Positions 53,500 through 62,889 of a stretch of 64,000 nucleotides of DNA are shown here, one piece after another (the stretch's first letter is position 1; each line of letters starts with the position of its first letter). Made by a program: the position numbers and the translations under genes. The DNA lies in assembly GCF_003056355.1 (NCBI RefSeq), contig NZ_PYVW01000005.1, positions 1 to 64,000 of the forward strand, in the 5' to 3' direction. The DNA comes from Devosia naphthalenivorans. Lineage in GTDB: Bacteria; Pseudomonadota; Alphaproteobacteria; Rhizobiales; Devosiaceae. A model generated the notes under the pieces. The model searched no databases. It was not told the origin of the DNA and worked only from the letters and a program-made list of their open reading frames with translations.

Positions 53500-54342
53500 T
53501 TAACCCTTGAGACCGGTATGGGCGAGGCCCTCGACGAACTGCTTCTGGGCGATGATGAACACGGCCAGCACAGGCAGGGCCGTCATGGTTGCTGCCGCCA
53601 TCTGGATGTTCCACATGGCGCCACCATAGGCGTCGGTGAACTGGGTCAGCGCCTGGGGCAGGGTGAACATGTTGCGGGCCGAGATGAACACGATCGGCTC
53701 GAGATAGAGGTTCCAGCTATGAAGGAACGTGAAGATTGCGACGGCGCCAAGCGCGGGCTTTGCCAGGGGCAGGGCGATGATCCAGAAGATCTTGAACCGG
53801 CCCAGCCCATCGACGCGCGCGGCCTCCTCGAGTTCGCCCGGCAGCGCGATAAAGAACTGGCGCATGACGAAGGTCGCAAACACCGAGGGCGCGCCAAAGA
53901 TCGGCACCAGGATCAGCGGCCAGTGGGTGTTGATCATGCCCCATTTGAGGAACATCTGGAACAGCGGCACGATGGTGACTTCGGAGGGGATCAACAGGCC
54001 CAGCAGCACGATGGTGAACAGCAGGTTCGCGCCGGGGAACTTGATGCGGGCGAAGGCGTAGCCGGCCATGGAGGAGAACACCATGGTACCCAGTGTCACG
54101 ACCGCGGCGATATAGGCCGAGTTCCAGTATTGCTGGGCGAAAGGCTGCAGCTCAAACACCTTGCCATAGGTGGTCCAGTCAAAGCGGCGCGGCCACAGAT
54201 CAGGCGGGAAGGCGAAGATGTCGCTGATCGGCTTTACCGACGAGGTGACCATCCACCAGGTGGGAAAGACGAACGGGATCAACAGTACGCACATCAGTCC
54301 GTAAAGCGCGACTTTGACGCGGGGCGAAAGCTCAGTTTTCAT
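53500..54342 (-). CDS. sugar ABC permease (MalG/UgpE-like)
   Basis: A 280-residue CUT1 permease with six membrane helices. The EAA loop is [27 protein letters not shown] (about residues 171-197). The N-terminal helix is followed by the periplasmic [22 protein letters not shown] segment typical of MalG-like subunits. Its start overlaps the MalF-like gene by 11 bases. Confidence 0.93.
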   Translation of the reverse strand: MKTELSPRVKVALYGLMCVLLIPFVFPTWWMVTSSVKPISDIFAFPPDLWPRRFDWTTYGKVFELQPFAQQYWNSAYIAAVVTLGTMVFSSMAGYAFARIKFPGANLLFTIVLLGLLIPSEVTIVPLFQMFLKWGMINTHWPLILVPIFGAPSVFATFVMRQFFIALPGELEEAARVDGLGRFKIFWIIALPLAKPALGAVAIFTFLHSWNLYLEPIVFISARNMFTLPQALTQFTDAYGGAMWNIQMAAATMTALPVLAVFIIAQKQFVEGLAHTGLKG

Positions 54343-55240
54343 AGAACACGATCCGCTTGCGCAACTGCCACTGGGCGAAGGTCAGCACGGCAACGATGAG
54401 GAACAACAGGATCGACAGGGTCGAGCCATAGCCGAAGAAGTGGAATTGGAAGGCCTGCTGGTAGAGGTAATAAACCAGCACAGTGGTGGAAACCCCGGGG
54501 CCGCCCTGGGTCAGCACGGCGATCTGCGCAAAGACCTGGAGCGAGCCAACAATGGTGATGATCGAGGTCAAAAGGATCGTGGGCGAGATCATCGGCACGG
54601 TGATGCGGCGGAACTGCTTGAAGGGTGAGGCGCCATCGACGCGTGCGGCCTCATAGAGTTCCTTGGGCACACCCTGAAGCGCGGCCAGGAACAGGATCAT
54701 GTTGAGCCCGACATTCTTGAACACCTGAACCACGATCACCGAGAGCATGGCGGTTTCGGGATTGCGCAGCCAGTTCGGACCAGTGACGCCAAACATCTGC
54801 AGGAATCCATTGATGCCGCCATTGTTCTGCAGCAGGAAGCTCCACACGATCGTCCAGGCGACCAGCGAAACGACGACGGGCGAGAAGAAGAGCGTGCGGA
54901 AGATCACCATGCCGCGCAGCTTCTGGTCGAGTAGTATGGCGAGCAGCAGGGCCAGGCTCATGTTGAGAACGACTAGCCCGGCCGAAAAAACCGCGGAGGC
55001 CGTCAGCACCTTGGGCAGCGAGGGATCGCGCAGCAATTGCTGGTAATTGGCGTCGCCAACGAAATTGAAGCTGTTGGCCAGCACGTTCCACTCATGGAGC
55101 GAATACCAGAACACCAGAGCAAGCGGGAACAGCACGAAGACGAGCGTGCCGATCAGTTGCGGGGCGATAAAGGCATAGCCGGCCACCGCATCGCGGCGCT
55201 CAATGGTCCAGAACGGACGTTTTCTCGATTGAGATGTCAT
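54332..55240 (-). CDS. sugar ABC permease (MalF/UgpA-like)
   Basis: A 302-residue CUT1 permease with six helices. AGYAFIAPQLIGTLVFVLFPLALVFWYSL is the typical N-terminus. The EAA loop is YEAARVDGASPFKQFRRITVPMISPTIL (about residues 200-227). It lies downstream of the binding protein, separated from it by a 130-base spacer that holds a palindromic repeat element. Confidence 0.93.
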   Translation of the reverse strand: MTSQSRKRPFWTIERRDAVAGYAFIAPQLIGTLVFVLFPLALVFWYSLHEWNVLANSFNFVGDANYQQLLRDPSLPKVLTASAVFSAGLVVLNMSLALLLAILLDQKLRGMVIFRTLFFSPVVVSLVAWTIVWSFLLQNNGGINGFLQMFGVTGPNWLRNPETAMLSVIVVQVFKNVGLNMILFLAALQGVPKELYEAARVDGASPFKQFRRITVPMISPTILLTSIITIVGSLQVFAQIAVLTQGGPGVSTTVLVYYLYQQAFQFHFFGYGSTLSILLFLIVAVLTFAQWQLRKRIVFYEN

Positions 55241-55251
55241 CGGACTTCCTT

Positions 55252-55351
55252 CTCCCTCCCCTCGCGGGGAGGGCCGGGGTGGGGGTGCAGGGCCCTCAAA
55301 TTCGGGCTAAGCATCCCCCACCCTTGATCCCTCCCCACAAGGGGGAGGGTG
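55252..55351. repeat. REP/BIME-like palindromic element between binding-protein and permease genes
   Basis: Two hairpins share the same arms: CCCTCCCC (55254-55261) / GGGGAGGG (55266-55273), and CCCTCCCC (55329-55336) / GGGGAGGG (55342-55349). A further pairing of GGGTGGGGG (55277-55285) with CCCCCACCC (55315-55323) lets the whole unit fold as one branched structure. The C- and G-run composition is like intergenic mosaic repeats of Hyphomicrobiales. Confidence 0.65.
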
Positions 55352-55370
55352 TCGACTTCAATGTCGGTGA

Positions 55371-56642
55371 TCAGCGGGCCAAAAGCGGCCCAACGCTGTC
55401 GCACACCGATTGCAGCGCGGCGGGCACATCGGCATCGGCAACCCAGAGGCTATCGAGGCCGGCGCGGACGGTCTGCTGGATCTGTGCGAAGTTGGTATGC
55501 CCCGGCAGCACGGTGCCGCTCGCGATACCTTCGATCACCACGGTCTCGATCTGCTCGGGCGAGAGCAGCGGATTGGTGGCGGCGAGGGCTTCGGTGTTGA
55601 GCAGGCTGGCACGGGCCGGCGGGAAGAACTGCGCCAGCTTGGCGCTGTTTTCCGCGTTGGTCATGTAGGCGAGGAATTCCACGGCTGTTTCAGCATTGGG
55701 GCCGGCAGCGAAAGCGCCGACGCCGGCCTGGCCGACCACCGCATATTCACCGGCAGGGCCCGCGGGCAGCGGCACAAGGTCCCAATCGAAGGGGTTTTCC
55801 TTGGGCAGCAGCGAGGCGCGCGAGATCTGGGTGATGGTCATGCCGGTTTCGCCAGCGAAGAAGTCGATGTCCTCGCCGGGGCCGGGCATGGCCTTGTCGG
55901 TGAAGATCGCCTTGTGGATGACGGTCATGGCATCGACCATCGGCTGCTCGGTGAAGGTGCAGCTCTTGCCATCGGCGGACCAGGGCGAAGCGCCCCAGCC
56001 ATTCCAGATCGAGGCCAGGTTCTGCCAGGTCTGGTACTTGAAATCGCGAACCACGAGGCCCGTCTTGCCGCTCTGACCGACAGCGGCAGCGCTGGCAAAG
56101 GCATTGTCCCAGTTCCATTCGCCGGCTTCGATCAACTCGGCCGGGGTCTTGGCGCCAGCGGCCTTGAGCACGTCGTTATTGGCAAAAATGGCGAAGGGCG
56201 AGGTCGAGAACGGATAGGCATAGAGCTGCCCGTCCTTGGTCCAGAGCGCGGTGGCCTGCTCGGTCACGTCGCTGAGGTCATAGCCTTCGGTGGCGGTGAA
56301 GGCTTCGGTCAGTGGCGCCAGCGCACCCGAATTGACGAAATCGGCGGCCGTGGTCTCGAGGATCCAGGCCAGGTCAGGCGGATTGCCGCCGGCGATCTGG
56401 GTGGTGAGGGTCGTGGTGTAGCTGTCGAATGGCAGCGGCTCGAAGGTCACCGATACATTGGGGTGAGTTTCCTTGAAGCCCGCGGCGATCTCATCGAACA
56501 TCGCGAGATGCGCTTCGTTGGCGCTCCAGATGGTCATCCGCAGATTGATCGCATCCTGGGCCCAGGCAGTGCCGCCCCAGGCCAGTGGAAGCGTCAGGCT
56601 TGCCAGCGCGACGCTGGATTTCAGAGTTGTGCATTTTGACAA
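55371..56642 (-). CDS. sugar ABC extracellular binding protein (family 1)
   Basis: A 423-residue CUT1 binding protein. The signal peptide ends WGGTAWA before QDAINL. ITIWSANEAHLAMFDEIAAGFKETHPNVSVTFEP-like opening, the NPPDLAWILETTAADFV segment and the GVGAFAAGPNAETAVEFLAYM region are typical of family 1. It begins with TTG at 56642, supported by AGGAGG 5 bases upstream; no in-frame ATG is near. It follows the FAD oxidoreductase by 18 bases. Confidence 0.92.
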   Translation of the reverse strand: MSKCTTLKSSVALASLTLPLAWGGTAWAQDAINLRMTIWSANEAHLAMFDEIAAGFKETHPNVSVTFEPLPFDSYTTTLTTQIAGGNPPDLAWILETTAADFVNSGALAPLTEAFTATEGYDLSDVTEQATALWTKDGQLYAYPFSTSPFAIFANNDVLKAAGAKTPAELIEAGEWNWDNAFASAAAVGQSGKTGLVVRDFKYQTWQNLASIWNGWGASPWSADGKSCTFTEQPMVDAMTVIHKAIFTDKAMPGPGEDIDFFAGETGMTITQISRASLLPKENPFDWDLVPLPAGPAGEYAVVGQAGVGAFAAGPNAETAVEFLAYMTNAENSAKLAQFFPPARASLLNTEALAATNPLLSPEQIETVVIEGIASGTVLPGHTNFAQIQQTVRAGLDSLWVADADVPAALQSVCDSVGPLLAR

Positions 56643-56660
56643 TATTTCCTCCTGTTGTTG

Positions 56661-58277
56661 TCAGTATCCGCGCACGTCCGGCCAGCGGATTTCGATCCCC
56701 TCGCCATAAAGCCGTGTCTGGAAGTCGGTGAGCTGGGCGTCGTTTTCCTGCACCTGGTGTGGTGTGAGCCCGTTGTTGAGGCAGTGTGCGGCGAGCAGTC
56801 CGGCGACTTCGCCGATATTCCACTCGACCGGATGCAGCCGGTAGCAGCCATTGGTGATGTGCGTGGTGCCGATATTCTTGCCGGCCGGCAGCAGGTTTTT
56901 CACGCGGCGCGGCAGCAGTGCGCCGAGCGGGATTTCGAAAGGCGCGGATTCCACGTCCACATAATTGTCGCCGCCCGTCGATGGGTGCAGGTCGATGCGG
57001 TACATGCCGACACCGATGCTGTCGCGATACTGCTTGGACAGCTGGTTGCCGTGGATGGTCATGGACACATCTTGTTCGACAATGGTCGTGACCGCCTTGA
57101 TGCGGCGGCTTTCGCGGATATAGGGCGCCATGGCCAGGCCATGGTCGGTTCCGGTGACATCGCCGCGCAGGCGAAGGCCGGGGAAACCGACCCCACCATC
57201 GACGCGCGGCGCTTCGGTCTGCAGCCAATAGAACACCGAATAGGAGAGGTCCGCGGCCGCCTTGAGGTGGCGCGCTTTTTCCTCTTCGGAAACGTCGATG
57301 ATCGAGCCTTCCATGTAGTCGATCATCGGCCAGTTCACGAGGCAGATGTCCGAGCCATAGGCGCCGGGCACGAAGTTGCGGCGCGCAGCGATGCGGCGGA
57401 AGGTCCACAGATTACCGTCGCCCGGATTGCGGCGCTGGTCGGCATCGACCAGCAGCGGATCGTCATCGGGATTGGGCGTGAAGGAGCGCTCGGTGATCTC
57501 AAGCGTGCGCGGATGCGGCGCCTTGAAGCCGAGCAGTGGCCCGCCCCAGAAGCTGGGCTGGTATTTCCGCCAGAAATCATAGTTCTCCGGCTTGTCGATA
57601 GTCTGGTCGCCATCGACATAGTCGATGGCAAAGCACACTGACACGGCCTGCACATTGTCTGGCTGCGCCGTTTCGGGCGCGCTGGGCTCGCCGGTTTCGC
57701 CGCGGCTTTCAAAGCCGGTGACATATTCCGTTGATGTCATGGGCAACAGGTCGCCCAGTTCGGTCGCGTCAATGATGTAGGGCGCTGAAGCGACGATTTC
57801 GGCGCCGCTGTCGCGATGGCGCAGGGTGACCGAACGCACGATATCGCCGTTCACATCGGCCGCGACCGGACGGTAAGGCTTGAGAAGGGTGAGCCTGCCG
57901 CCGCCTATATAGGGCATCAGCATGGCGTCGATGACGGCGACGCCAACGCGCGGTTCGGCGCAAAGGCGGCTGACGAAACCAGCGCCGGGGTTGAGATCGG
58001 GCCAGGCGCGGCTTTCGGCTGTGAGCGGATAGTGGTCGCGATAGAACTGGCGAATGCCGTTGCGCAGCTCGCGATAGGAGCGGGTGATGCCGAACTGCTC
58101 GACCCAGCTATGCTCGTCGGGCGGCACGGCCTGGCTGGTCAACTGGCCACCGAGCCAGTCGAATTCCTCGCTCATGATGACGCTGCGGCCATTGCGGAGC
58201 GCGCCCAGCGCCGCGGCGACGCCGCCAAGGCCGCCGCCAACCACCAGGATATCTGCGCTGAGTTCTTTTGCTGTCAT
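56661..58277 (-). CDS. FAD-dependent oxidoreductase (FAD_oxidored family)
   Basis: A 538-residue flavoprotein. The N-terminal Rossmann motif is VVGGGLGGVAAALGALRNG (about residues 12-30), followed by the EEFDWLGGQLTSQAVPPDEH segment characteristic of this family. DATELGDLLPM and the C-terminal NIGTTHITNGCYRLHPVEWNIGEVAGLLA complete the FAD domain. Related proteins are found in polysaccharide and sugar-utilisation loci, but their reactions are largely undefined. It lies between the LacI gene and the binding protein, so it likely oxidises the sugar taken up by this operon. Confidence 0.85.
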   Translation of the reverse strand: MTAKELSADILVVGGGLGGVAAALGALRNGRSVIMSEEFDWLGGQLTSQAVPPDEHSWVEQFGITRSYRELRNGIRQFYRDHYPLTAESRAWPDLNPGAGFVSRLCAEPRVGVAVIDAMLMPYIGGGRLTLLKPYRPVAADVNGDIVRSVTLRHRDSGAEIVASAPYIIDATELGDLLPMTSTEYVTGFESRGETGEPSAPETAQPDNVQAVSVCFAIDYVDGDQTIDKPENYDFWRKYQPSFWGGPLLGFKAPHPRTLEITERSFTPNPDDDPLLVDADQRRNPGDGNLWTFRRIAARRNFVPGAYGSDICLVNWPMIDYMEGSIIDVSEEEKARHLKAAADLSYSVFYWLQTEAPRVDGGVGFPGLRLRGDVTGTDHGLAMAPYIRESRRIKAVTTIVEQDVSMTIHGNQLSKQYRDSIGVGMYRIDLHPSTGGDNYVDVESAPFEIPLGALLPRRVKNLLPAGKNIGTTHITNGCYRLHPVEWNIGEVAGLLAAHCLNNGLTPHQVQENDAQLTDFQTRLYGEGIEIRWPDVRGY

Positions 58278-58286
58278 GGTCTCGTC

Positions 58287-59318
58287 TTAGAAAGTGTTCG
58301 AAGGGGCGGGGCCGAGGGTTTCCCCTTCGACCGGTTCGCAGGGCAGCAGGATCTGCTGGATGGGTTCGGCATTCTCGACCCGGCGCACCAGCATTTCCGT
58401 GGCGGCGCGGCCCATGGCCTCGCGAGGGATCAGGAATGAGGTAAAACGGCGCTCGGTCTGTGCGGCGCGGATGTGATTGCCGAGCACGACGATGGAGAAC
58501 TGTTCTGGAACGGCGATGTCGCGCCGGCGGGCGGCTTCATCGACCTGGATGGCGTCGGCCAGTTCGGTGAAGAAAACCGCCGTGGCGCCACTGGCAAGCA
58601 GCGTGTCGAAGTTCTTGGCGCCGTGCTGCCCGACTTCGGGAATGTGCTTCACCAGATCGAGGCCATCGATGGCGCCGGAAAAGCCGGCCCAGCGATCGAT
58701 GGTGGATTCTGCCCCTTTGGACGGTCCGACATAGGCGATGCGGGTGTGGCCCAATGCCCGCACCCGATCCACCAGTGCTGCCGTGCCGGAGGCATAGTCG
58801 CCACCCACATAAGGCACGGGTCCGCCGGCATCGTCGCGGCGGCCGACGGCCACAAAAGGATAATCGCCCGCCACCAGAAGCCTGAGCTCTTCGGGGTCGA
58901 ATTCGCGACCGAGTACCACGCAGCCATCGGCGAGGCGCAGGCGCGTATTGTTGCCGAAAATCTTGCGCTGGGCACCTTTGGCGGCGCCGGTCAGCAGCAA
59001 CAGGTCATAGCCCATCTCCTGGGCTGCTTCTTCGATGCCGAGCAGGAACGGGGTGAAGAAATCGGCTTGGGCGCTCGGGAAGGCTGGCTCATAGGTGAAA
59101 ACGCCAAGGATGCGGTTGAGCCCCTTGGCCATGCGGCGGGCCACCGGGTCGGCGACATAGCCCGTCTCACGGATAACCTTTTGAACCCGCTCCCGGGTTT
59201 CCTGCGGAATCCGGCCCTCGGCAGAGATCGCGCCGTTCAACACCAATGACACCGTAGCCTGGCTCACGCCGGCCATCTGGGCGATGTCTTTCTGGGTCAA
59301 GCGCTTGCTGGCAGCCAC
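58287..59318 (-). CDS. LacI-family transcriptional regulator
   Basis: A 343-residue repressor. The HTH is LTQKDIAQMAGVSQATVSLVLNG (residues 8-30) with hinge helix RVQKVIRETGY; the effector domain is periplasmic-binding-like (ILGVFTYEPAFPSAQADFF). It is the first gene of the sugar operon. Two near-identical 14-bp palindromes sit 13-43 bases upstream of its start, so autoregulation of the operon is expected. Confidence 0.93.
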   Translation of the reverse strand: MAASKRLTQKDIAQMAGVSQATVSLVLNGAISAEGRIPQETRERVQKVIRETGYVADPVARRMAKGLNRILGVFTYEPAFPSAQADFFTPFLLGIEEAAQEMGYDLLLLTGAAKGAQRKIFGNNTRLRLADGCVVLGREFDPEELRLLVAGDYPFVAVGRRDDAGGPVPYVGGDYASGTAALVDRVRALGHTRIAYVGPSKGAESTIDRWAGFSGAIDGLDLVKHIPEVGQHGAKNFDTLLASGATAVFFTELADAIQVDEAARRRDIAVPEQFSIVVLGNHIRAAQTERRFTSFLIPREAMGRAATEMLVRRVENAEPIQQILLPCEPVEGETLGPAPSNTF

Positions 59319-59330
59319 ACAAAACTCCCG

Positions 59331-59361
59331 CTAATGCGTATTAGCTGCTTATGCGTATTAG
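59331..59361. promoter_or_regulatory. tandem LacI operators
   Basis: CTAATGCGTATTAG (59331-59344) and CTTATGCGTATTAG (59348-59361) differ at one position, are near-palindromic with a central CG-containing core, and are spaced 17 bp centre to centre. They lie in the promoter region of the lacI-led operon. Confidence 0.75.
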
Positions 59362-59409
59362 CAGAATGAAGCGTTGTCAAGCCGTCGGGTTATGGGAACC
59401 AGTGGAGCG

Positions 59410-62400
59410 TCAGCCGCTGATGCTGTGGACCTGCACACCCGGCACCACCGCTTTGGCCATATCGCAGAGGTGGCGGTGGTGGGTGAGATAGATGACCTGG
59501 CCAATCTTGCTCATTTCGCCAAGCAGGCGGAACACCTCTTCAGAGCGCGGCTCATCAAAGGTTTCCATGATGTCGTCGGCGATAAATGGCACCGAGGGAC
59601 GGGCGAGGGCGAATTCTTGGTAGCCGGCGAGGCGCAGGGCCAGGTAAAGCTGGAACTGGGTGCCCTTGGACATGTCCGAGGCCAGCTTTGAGCCGCCCTG
59701 GCGGGGCAGGCCAACCAGCGTTTCGCGGTCTTTCTCCGGACGCGCCGTGAGGCCCGTGTAGTCGCCGCGGGTGATCAGGGCAAAGGCTTCGGAAGCGCGG
59801 TTCATCATGGAGCTGCGATGCTTTTCGCGATAGACGCGGAGGGCCTTTTCGGCCACCAGGGCGCCGGTGCGCAGGCGCAGATATGTCATCGCCTTGTCTT
59901 CGATTTCGAGCAACACGGTACGTCGGCGCGCTTCGATGCGAGCCACGGCGTCGTCGCCGCCGATGGCCTGGAGCCGGTCGGCCGCCCGTGAGCGCTCGGC
60001 GAAAAGCTGGAGCCGGCGCTCTTCGAGGTCGTTGAGCCGGGTGGATGTTTCGGCGGCATCCTGCTCGCTTTGAGCAAGATCGATCGCGGCGAGTTTTTCC
60101 GATGCGCTGGCCAGGTCTGGGCTGCGCATTTCTTCCACGATGCGCGTTTCCAGCGCTTGGAGACGCTCTTGCAGCCGGGCTCGTTCGGCCGCCTGCTCCA
60201 GGGCAGGCGCCACTTCATCGAGCCGCTCGACCGCAAAAAAGTTGGTCATCTCGCCGGTGCGGGCGGAGAGGGATTCGAGGTCACTGCCGATGCTGCGCAG
60301 GATTGCGGCAAGTCTAACGCGCTCGCGAGTTTTCTGCTCAAGCAGGCGCCGGGCGCGATCGGCCGCTTCGCGGCGCTCGGCCAGATTCTTCGCCGTTTCG
60401 ACGAGGCGGGACGGGTTCAGGGGCTCGCCGAGCTCGTTCGTAAGGGCGCCAAGGCTTGCGGCAAAGTTCTCCTGGTCACGCTGCATGGTGTCGATGCGAC
60501 GCAGCAGTTCGTCGCGCTGGTTGAGAGCCGCTGGGAGATCGGCAAGGGCGTCCAGCGTTTCGCGCACGGCGCCCGCGCCACCTGCGGCGAACCAGGTCTT
60601 TTCGAGCGCCGCTGCCCAGGCTGTTTGCCATTGCTGTACGCTGGCCTGCGCCTGCTTGAAATCGCGCTCGCGGGCCTGGAGGTCACGTTCGCGGTCGCGC
60701 AAGGTCTTTTCGGCTGCAGCGGCGCTGGCCTGGCGGGCGCTGCCTTGGGTAAGCGCCGCCTCGGCTGCCTGCATCAGCGCATTGGCGGACAGGTCTTCGA
60801 CATTCTCGTGGCCCGACAGGGTGAGGGCTTCGGCAAGCATGGCGATGTCGCGGTCGAGGTCGGCCTTGGCGTTGGCGAGATCGTCTTGGGTTTCTGCCAG
60901 CGCATCCCAAGCCACGATGGCCTCGTCGCGACGGCGGGTCCAACTCTCCAGGGCTTCGAGCAGGATCAGGATTTCGGCGCTTGACGGTGTCATGCCCGCT
61001 GGCAGCGCAGCCTCGACTTCGGCGCGGAGAGCTTTGAGGTCTGCGTCTGTGCGGGCAAGCTCCTCCTCCTGCGCGCCCAGCCGGGCCTTGGTGACGGCTA
61101 GCGCCTGCTCCAGCGCCCGCAGGTCTGCCAGGGCCTGAGCGTTGGCGAGGCGGGCGGTTCCGATGGCATCGTCGTCGCGCAGGGCTTGGACGAAGGCTGC
61201 GGCGCTGGCTTGCTCGAGTTGTTGCAGGTGGGCGGTCCAGGCGGCGTCTCGGGCTGCGCGGAGGCGGTTGGCTTCGGTGTCATCGATCCGGCCGGTCTGG
61301 GCGCGAATGGCCGAGATGCGAGCGGTTTCTTCCTGTTCGCGCGTCTTGAATTCGTGGAGCTTGCCGCTGTGTTCATTGCGACGAGCCTCGAGGCCGATCG
61401 TCCTGGTGCGCCACAGGTCGATCTGCCGCTGGGTCGGCAGCGTGAGCGAGCGCAGCGCGTTGCCCTCGCCGCGCCAAGGCAGCAAAGAATCCAGAGCTGC
61501 GTGGTAGCGGCGAGAAAACTGCGGCAAGGCGCGTTCGGCCAGATGCAGGCGGGCCTGGTGATTGCTGCGGCGCATGGTCGATAGCGCTGCTTCAATTCCG
61601 GCCAGGCCAGCGGAGGCAGATGGCGCCGCTCCAGTGCCGATCGCGTCCTTCTCGGCGCTGGCGATTTCAACGTTTTCACGGGCTAGTGCGAGTTCTCGCT
61701 CGGCCGTCGTTAGCTGTGCGTCAACGCCGGAGCGGGCTTCGATCAGGTCGCGCAATTCGCCGACCACGGGTGCGGTGAGCAGCAGTTGACGAGGGTCGGG
61801 GTGGTTTTCCTCGTCAAGCGCGCGAAGGATGGCGGCGATGACTGCTTCGTGTTCGATCAGGGTTTCGCGGCGGCGGGGCAGGTCGCTTTCGGCCGTGGTA
61901 AAGCGATCCATGCCGGTGGCGAGGGCGTCGATCTGGTTACTCAGGGCCAGCAATTTTTCATCGACAGTGATCTCGGCGATCTCGCCGTCGAGGCGTTTGA
62001 GGTCCTCCCCGGTGGTTGCGATTTGCGTGCGCAGCTCGGTTGAGCGGGTCAAAAGCTTGGGCAGTTCACTGGCCCAGTCGGCAGGGGGCGTCGGCAATTC
62101 GCCAATGGCGGCAAGGGCTTGAACCAAGCCGTGGTGTTCGCTGGCAAGAGGCGCCGCGCGGAGCAGGCGGGTTAAGCCATCAAGCTGTGCCTTGGTTTCG
62201 GCCTGCTCGCGGATGGCGCTTTCATAGGTGGCTTCGGCTTGGGCGAGGGCAGCAACCAGGGCGGAGTGCGCCGAGGCGAGGGTGTCGACGGCGTCGCGGT
62301 CGGCCTTGAGCAGGGCAAGCTGTTTCTTGAGCTCGGCTATGTCGGTTGTACGACCGCGCTGCTTGTAGATTTCTTCCGCTTTGCTGCGAATTGCTTCGAG

Positions 62401-62889
62401 CATGCTGCTGAGATCCGCGAGGCCTGCACTGGCGGAGAACAGCAATTCGCCCAGATCGCCCTTGGACTGAATGATGGCGTTGCCCCCTTCCTCGAGCGTG
62501 CGGTCATCCAGCGAGAACATAGTCTGGTAGGCGTCGCGGGTGAGACCGGCGAGGGGGACGCTGAGCAGGGCTTCGTTGAGCGGTTGCCCGGATTTGTCGA
62601 GCAGCGATCCGGTGCGTTGCTTGACGCGGACGAGTTCGTGCCTCTCGCCGCTGAATTCGAGCAGGCCGCCGATCTGCATGCTGGGATAGGGATGGAGGAA
62701 ATTGAACCGGCTGCGCTCCTCGATGCCGAAGATCAGATCGAGATAGGCGGCCAGAGCGGTGGATTTGCCCGCTTCGTTGAGGCCGTAGACGATGTGCAGA
62801 TCGGGCGCGCCGGGCTCGGCGGGGCCAAAGTCGATGCTGTGGTCGGTGAACTTGCCGTAGCGGGTGAGGTCGAGGCGGCGCAGGCGCAT
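59410..62889 (-). CDS. YhaN/SbcC-like AAA ATPase (DNA-repair exonuclease subunit)
   Basis: A 1159-residue SMC/Rad50-like ATPase. The N-terminal half-site has RRLDLTRYGKFTDHSIDFG and Walker A YGLNEAGKSTALAAYLD (about residues 34-50). Very long Ala/Glu/Leu/Arg-rich coiled coils extend from about 170 to 1000, with no clear CxxC zinc hook visible. The C-terminal half-site has DMSKGTQFQLYLALRLAGYQE (signature) and FIADDIMETFDEPRSEEVFRLL (Walker B and D-loop). It works with the metallophosphoesterase subunit, whose stop codon shares a base with this start, in processing DNA ends. Confidence 0.9.
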   Translation of the reverse strand: MRLRRLDLTRYGKFTDHSIDFGPAEPGAPDLHIVYGLNEAGKSTALAAYLDLIFGIEERSRFNFLHPYPSMQIGGLLEFSGERHELVRVKQRTGSLLDKSGQPLNEALLSVPLAGLTRDAYQTMFSLDDRTLEEGGNAIIQSKGDLGELLFSASAGLADLSSMLEAIRSKAEEIYKQRGRTTDIAELKKQLALLKADRDAVDTLASAHSALVAALAQAEATYESAIREQAETKAQLDGLTRLLRAAPLASEHHGLVQALAAIGELPTPPADWASELPKLLTRSTELRTQIATTGEDLKRLDGEIAEITVDEKLLALSNQIDALATGMDRFTTAESDLPRRRETLIEHEAVIAAILRALDEENHPDPRQLLLTAPVVGELRDLIEARSGVDAQLTTAERELALARENVEIASAEKDAIGTGAAPSASAGLAGIEAALSTMRRSNHQARLHLAERALPQFSRRYHAALDSLLPWRGEGNALRSLTLPTQRQIDLWRTRTIGLEARRNEHSGKLHEFKTREQEETARISAIRAQTGRIDDTEANRLRAARDAAWTAHLQQLEQASAAAFVQALRDDDAIGTARLANAQALADLRALEQALAVTKARLGAQEEELARTDADLKALRAEVEAALPAGMTPSSAEILILLEALESWTRRRDEAIVAWDALAETQDDLANAKADLDRDIAMLAEALTLSGHENVEDLSANALMQAAEAALTQGSARQASAAAAEKTLRDRERDLQARERDFKQAQASVQQWQTAWAAALEKTWFAAGGAGAVRETLDALADLPAALNQRDELLRRIDTMQRDQENFAASLGALTNELGEPLNPSRLVETAKNLAERREAADRARRLLEQKTRERVRLAAILRSIGSDLESLSARTGEMTNFFAVERLDEVAPALEQAAERARLQERLQALETRIVEEMRSPDLASASEKLAAIDLAQSEQDAAETSTRLNDLEERRLQLFAERSRAADRLQAIGGDDAVARIEARRRTVLLEIEDKAMTYLRLRTGALVAEKALRVYREKHRSSMMNRASEAFALITRGDYTGLTARPEKDRETLVGLPRQGGSKLASDMSKGTQFQLYLALRLAGYQEFALARPSVPFIADDIMETFDEPRSEEVFRLLGEMSKIGQVIYLTHHRHLCDMAKAVVPGVQVHSISG

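Noticed and set aside
59410-62889. Rad50-type zinc hook in the YhaN-like protein
   Set aside because: No CxxC motif is visible in the long coiled-coil region, in line with YhaN-type rather than SbcC/Rad50-type proteins.
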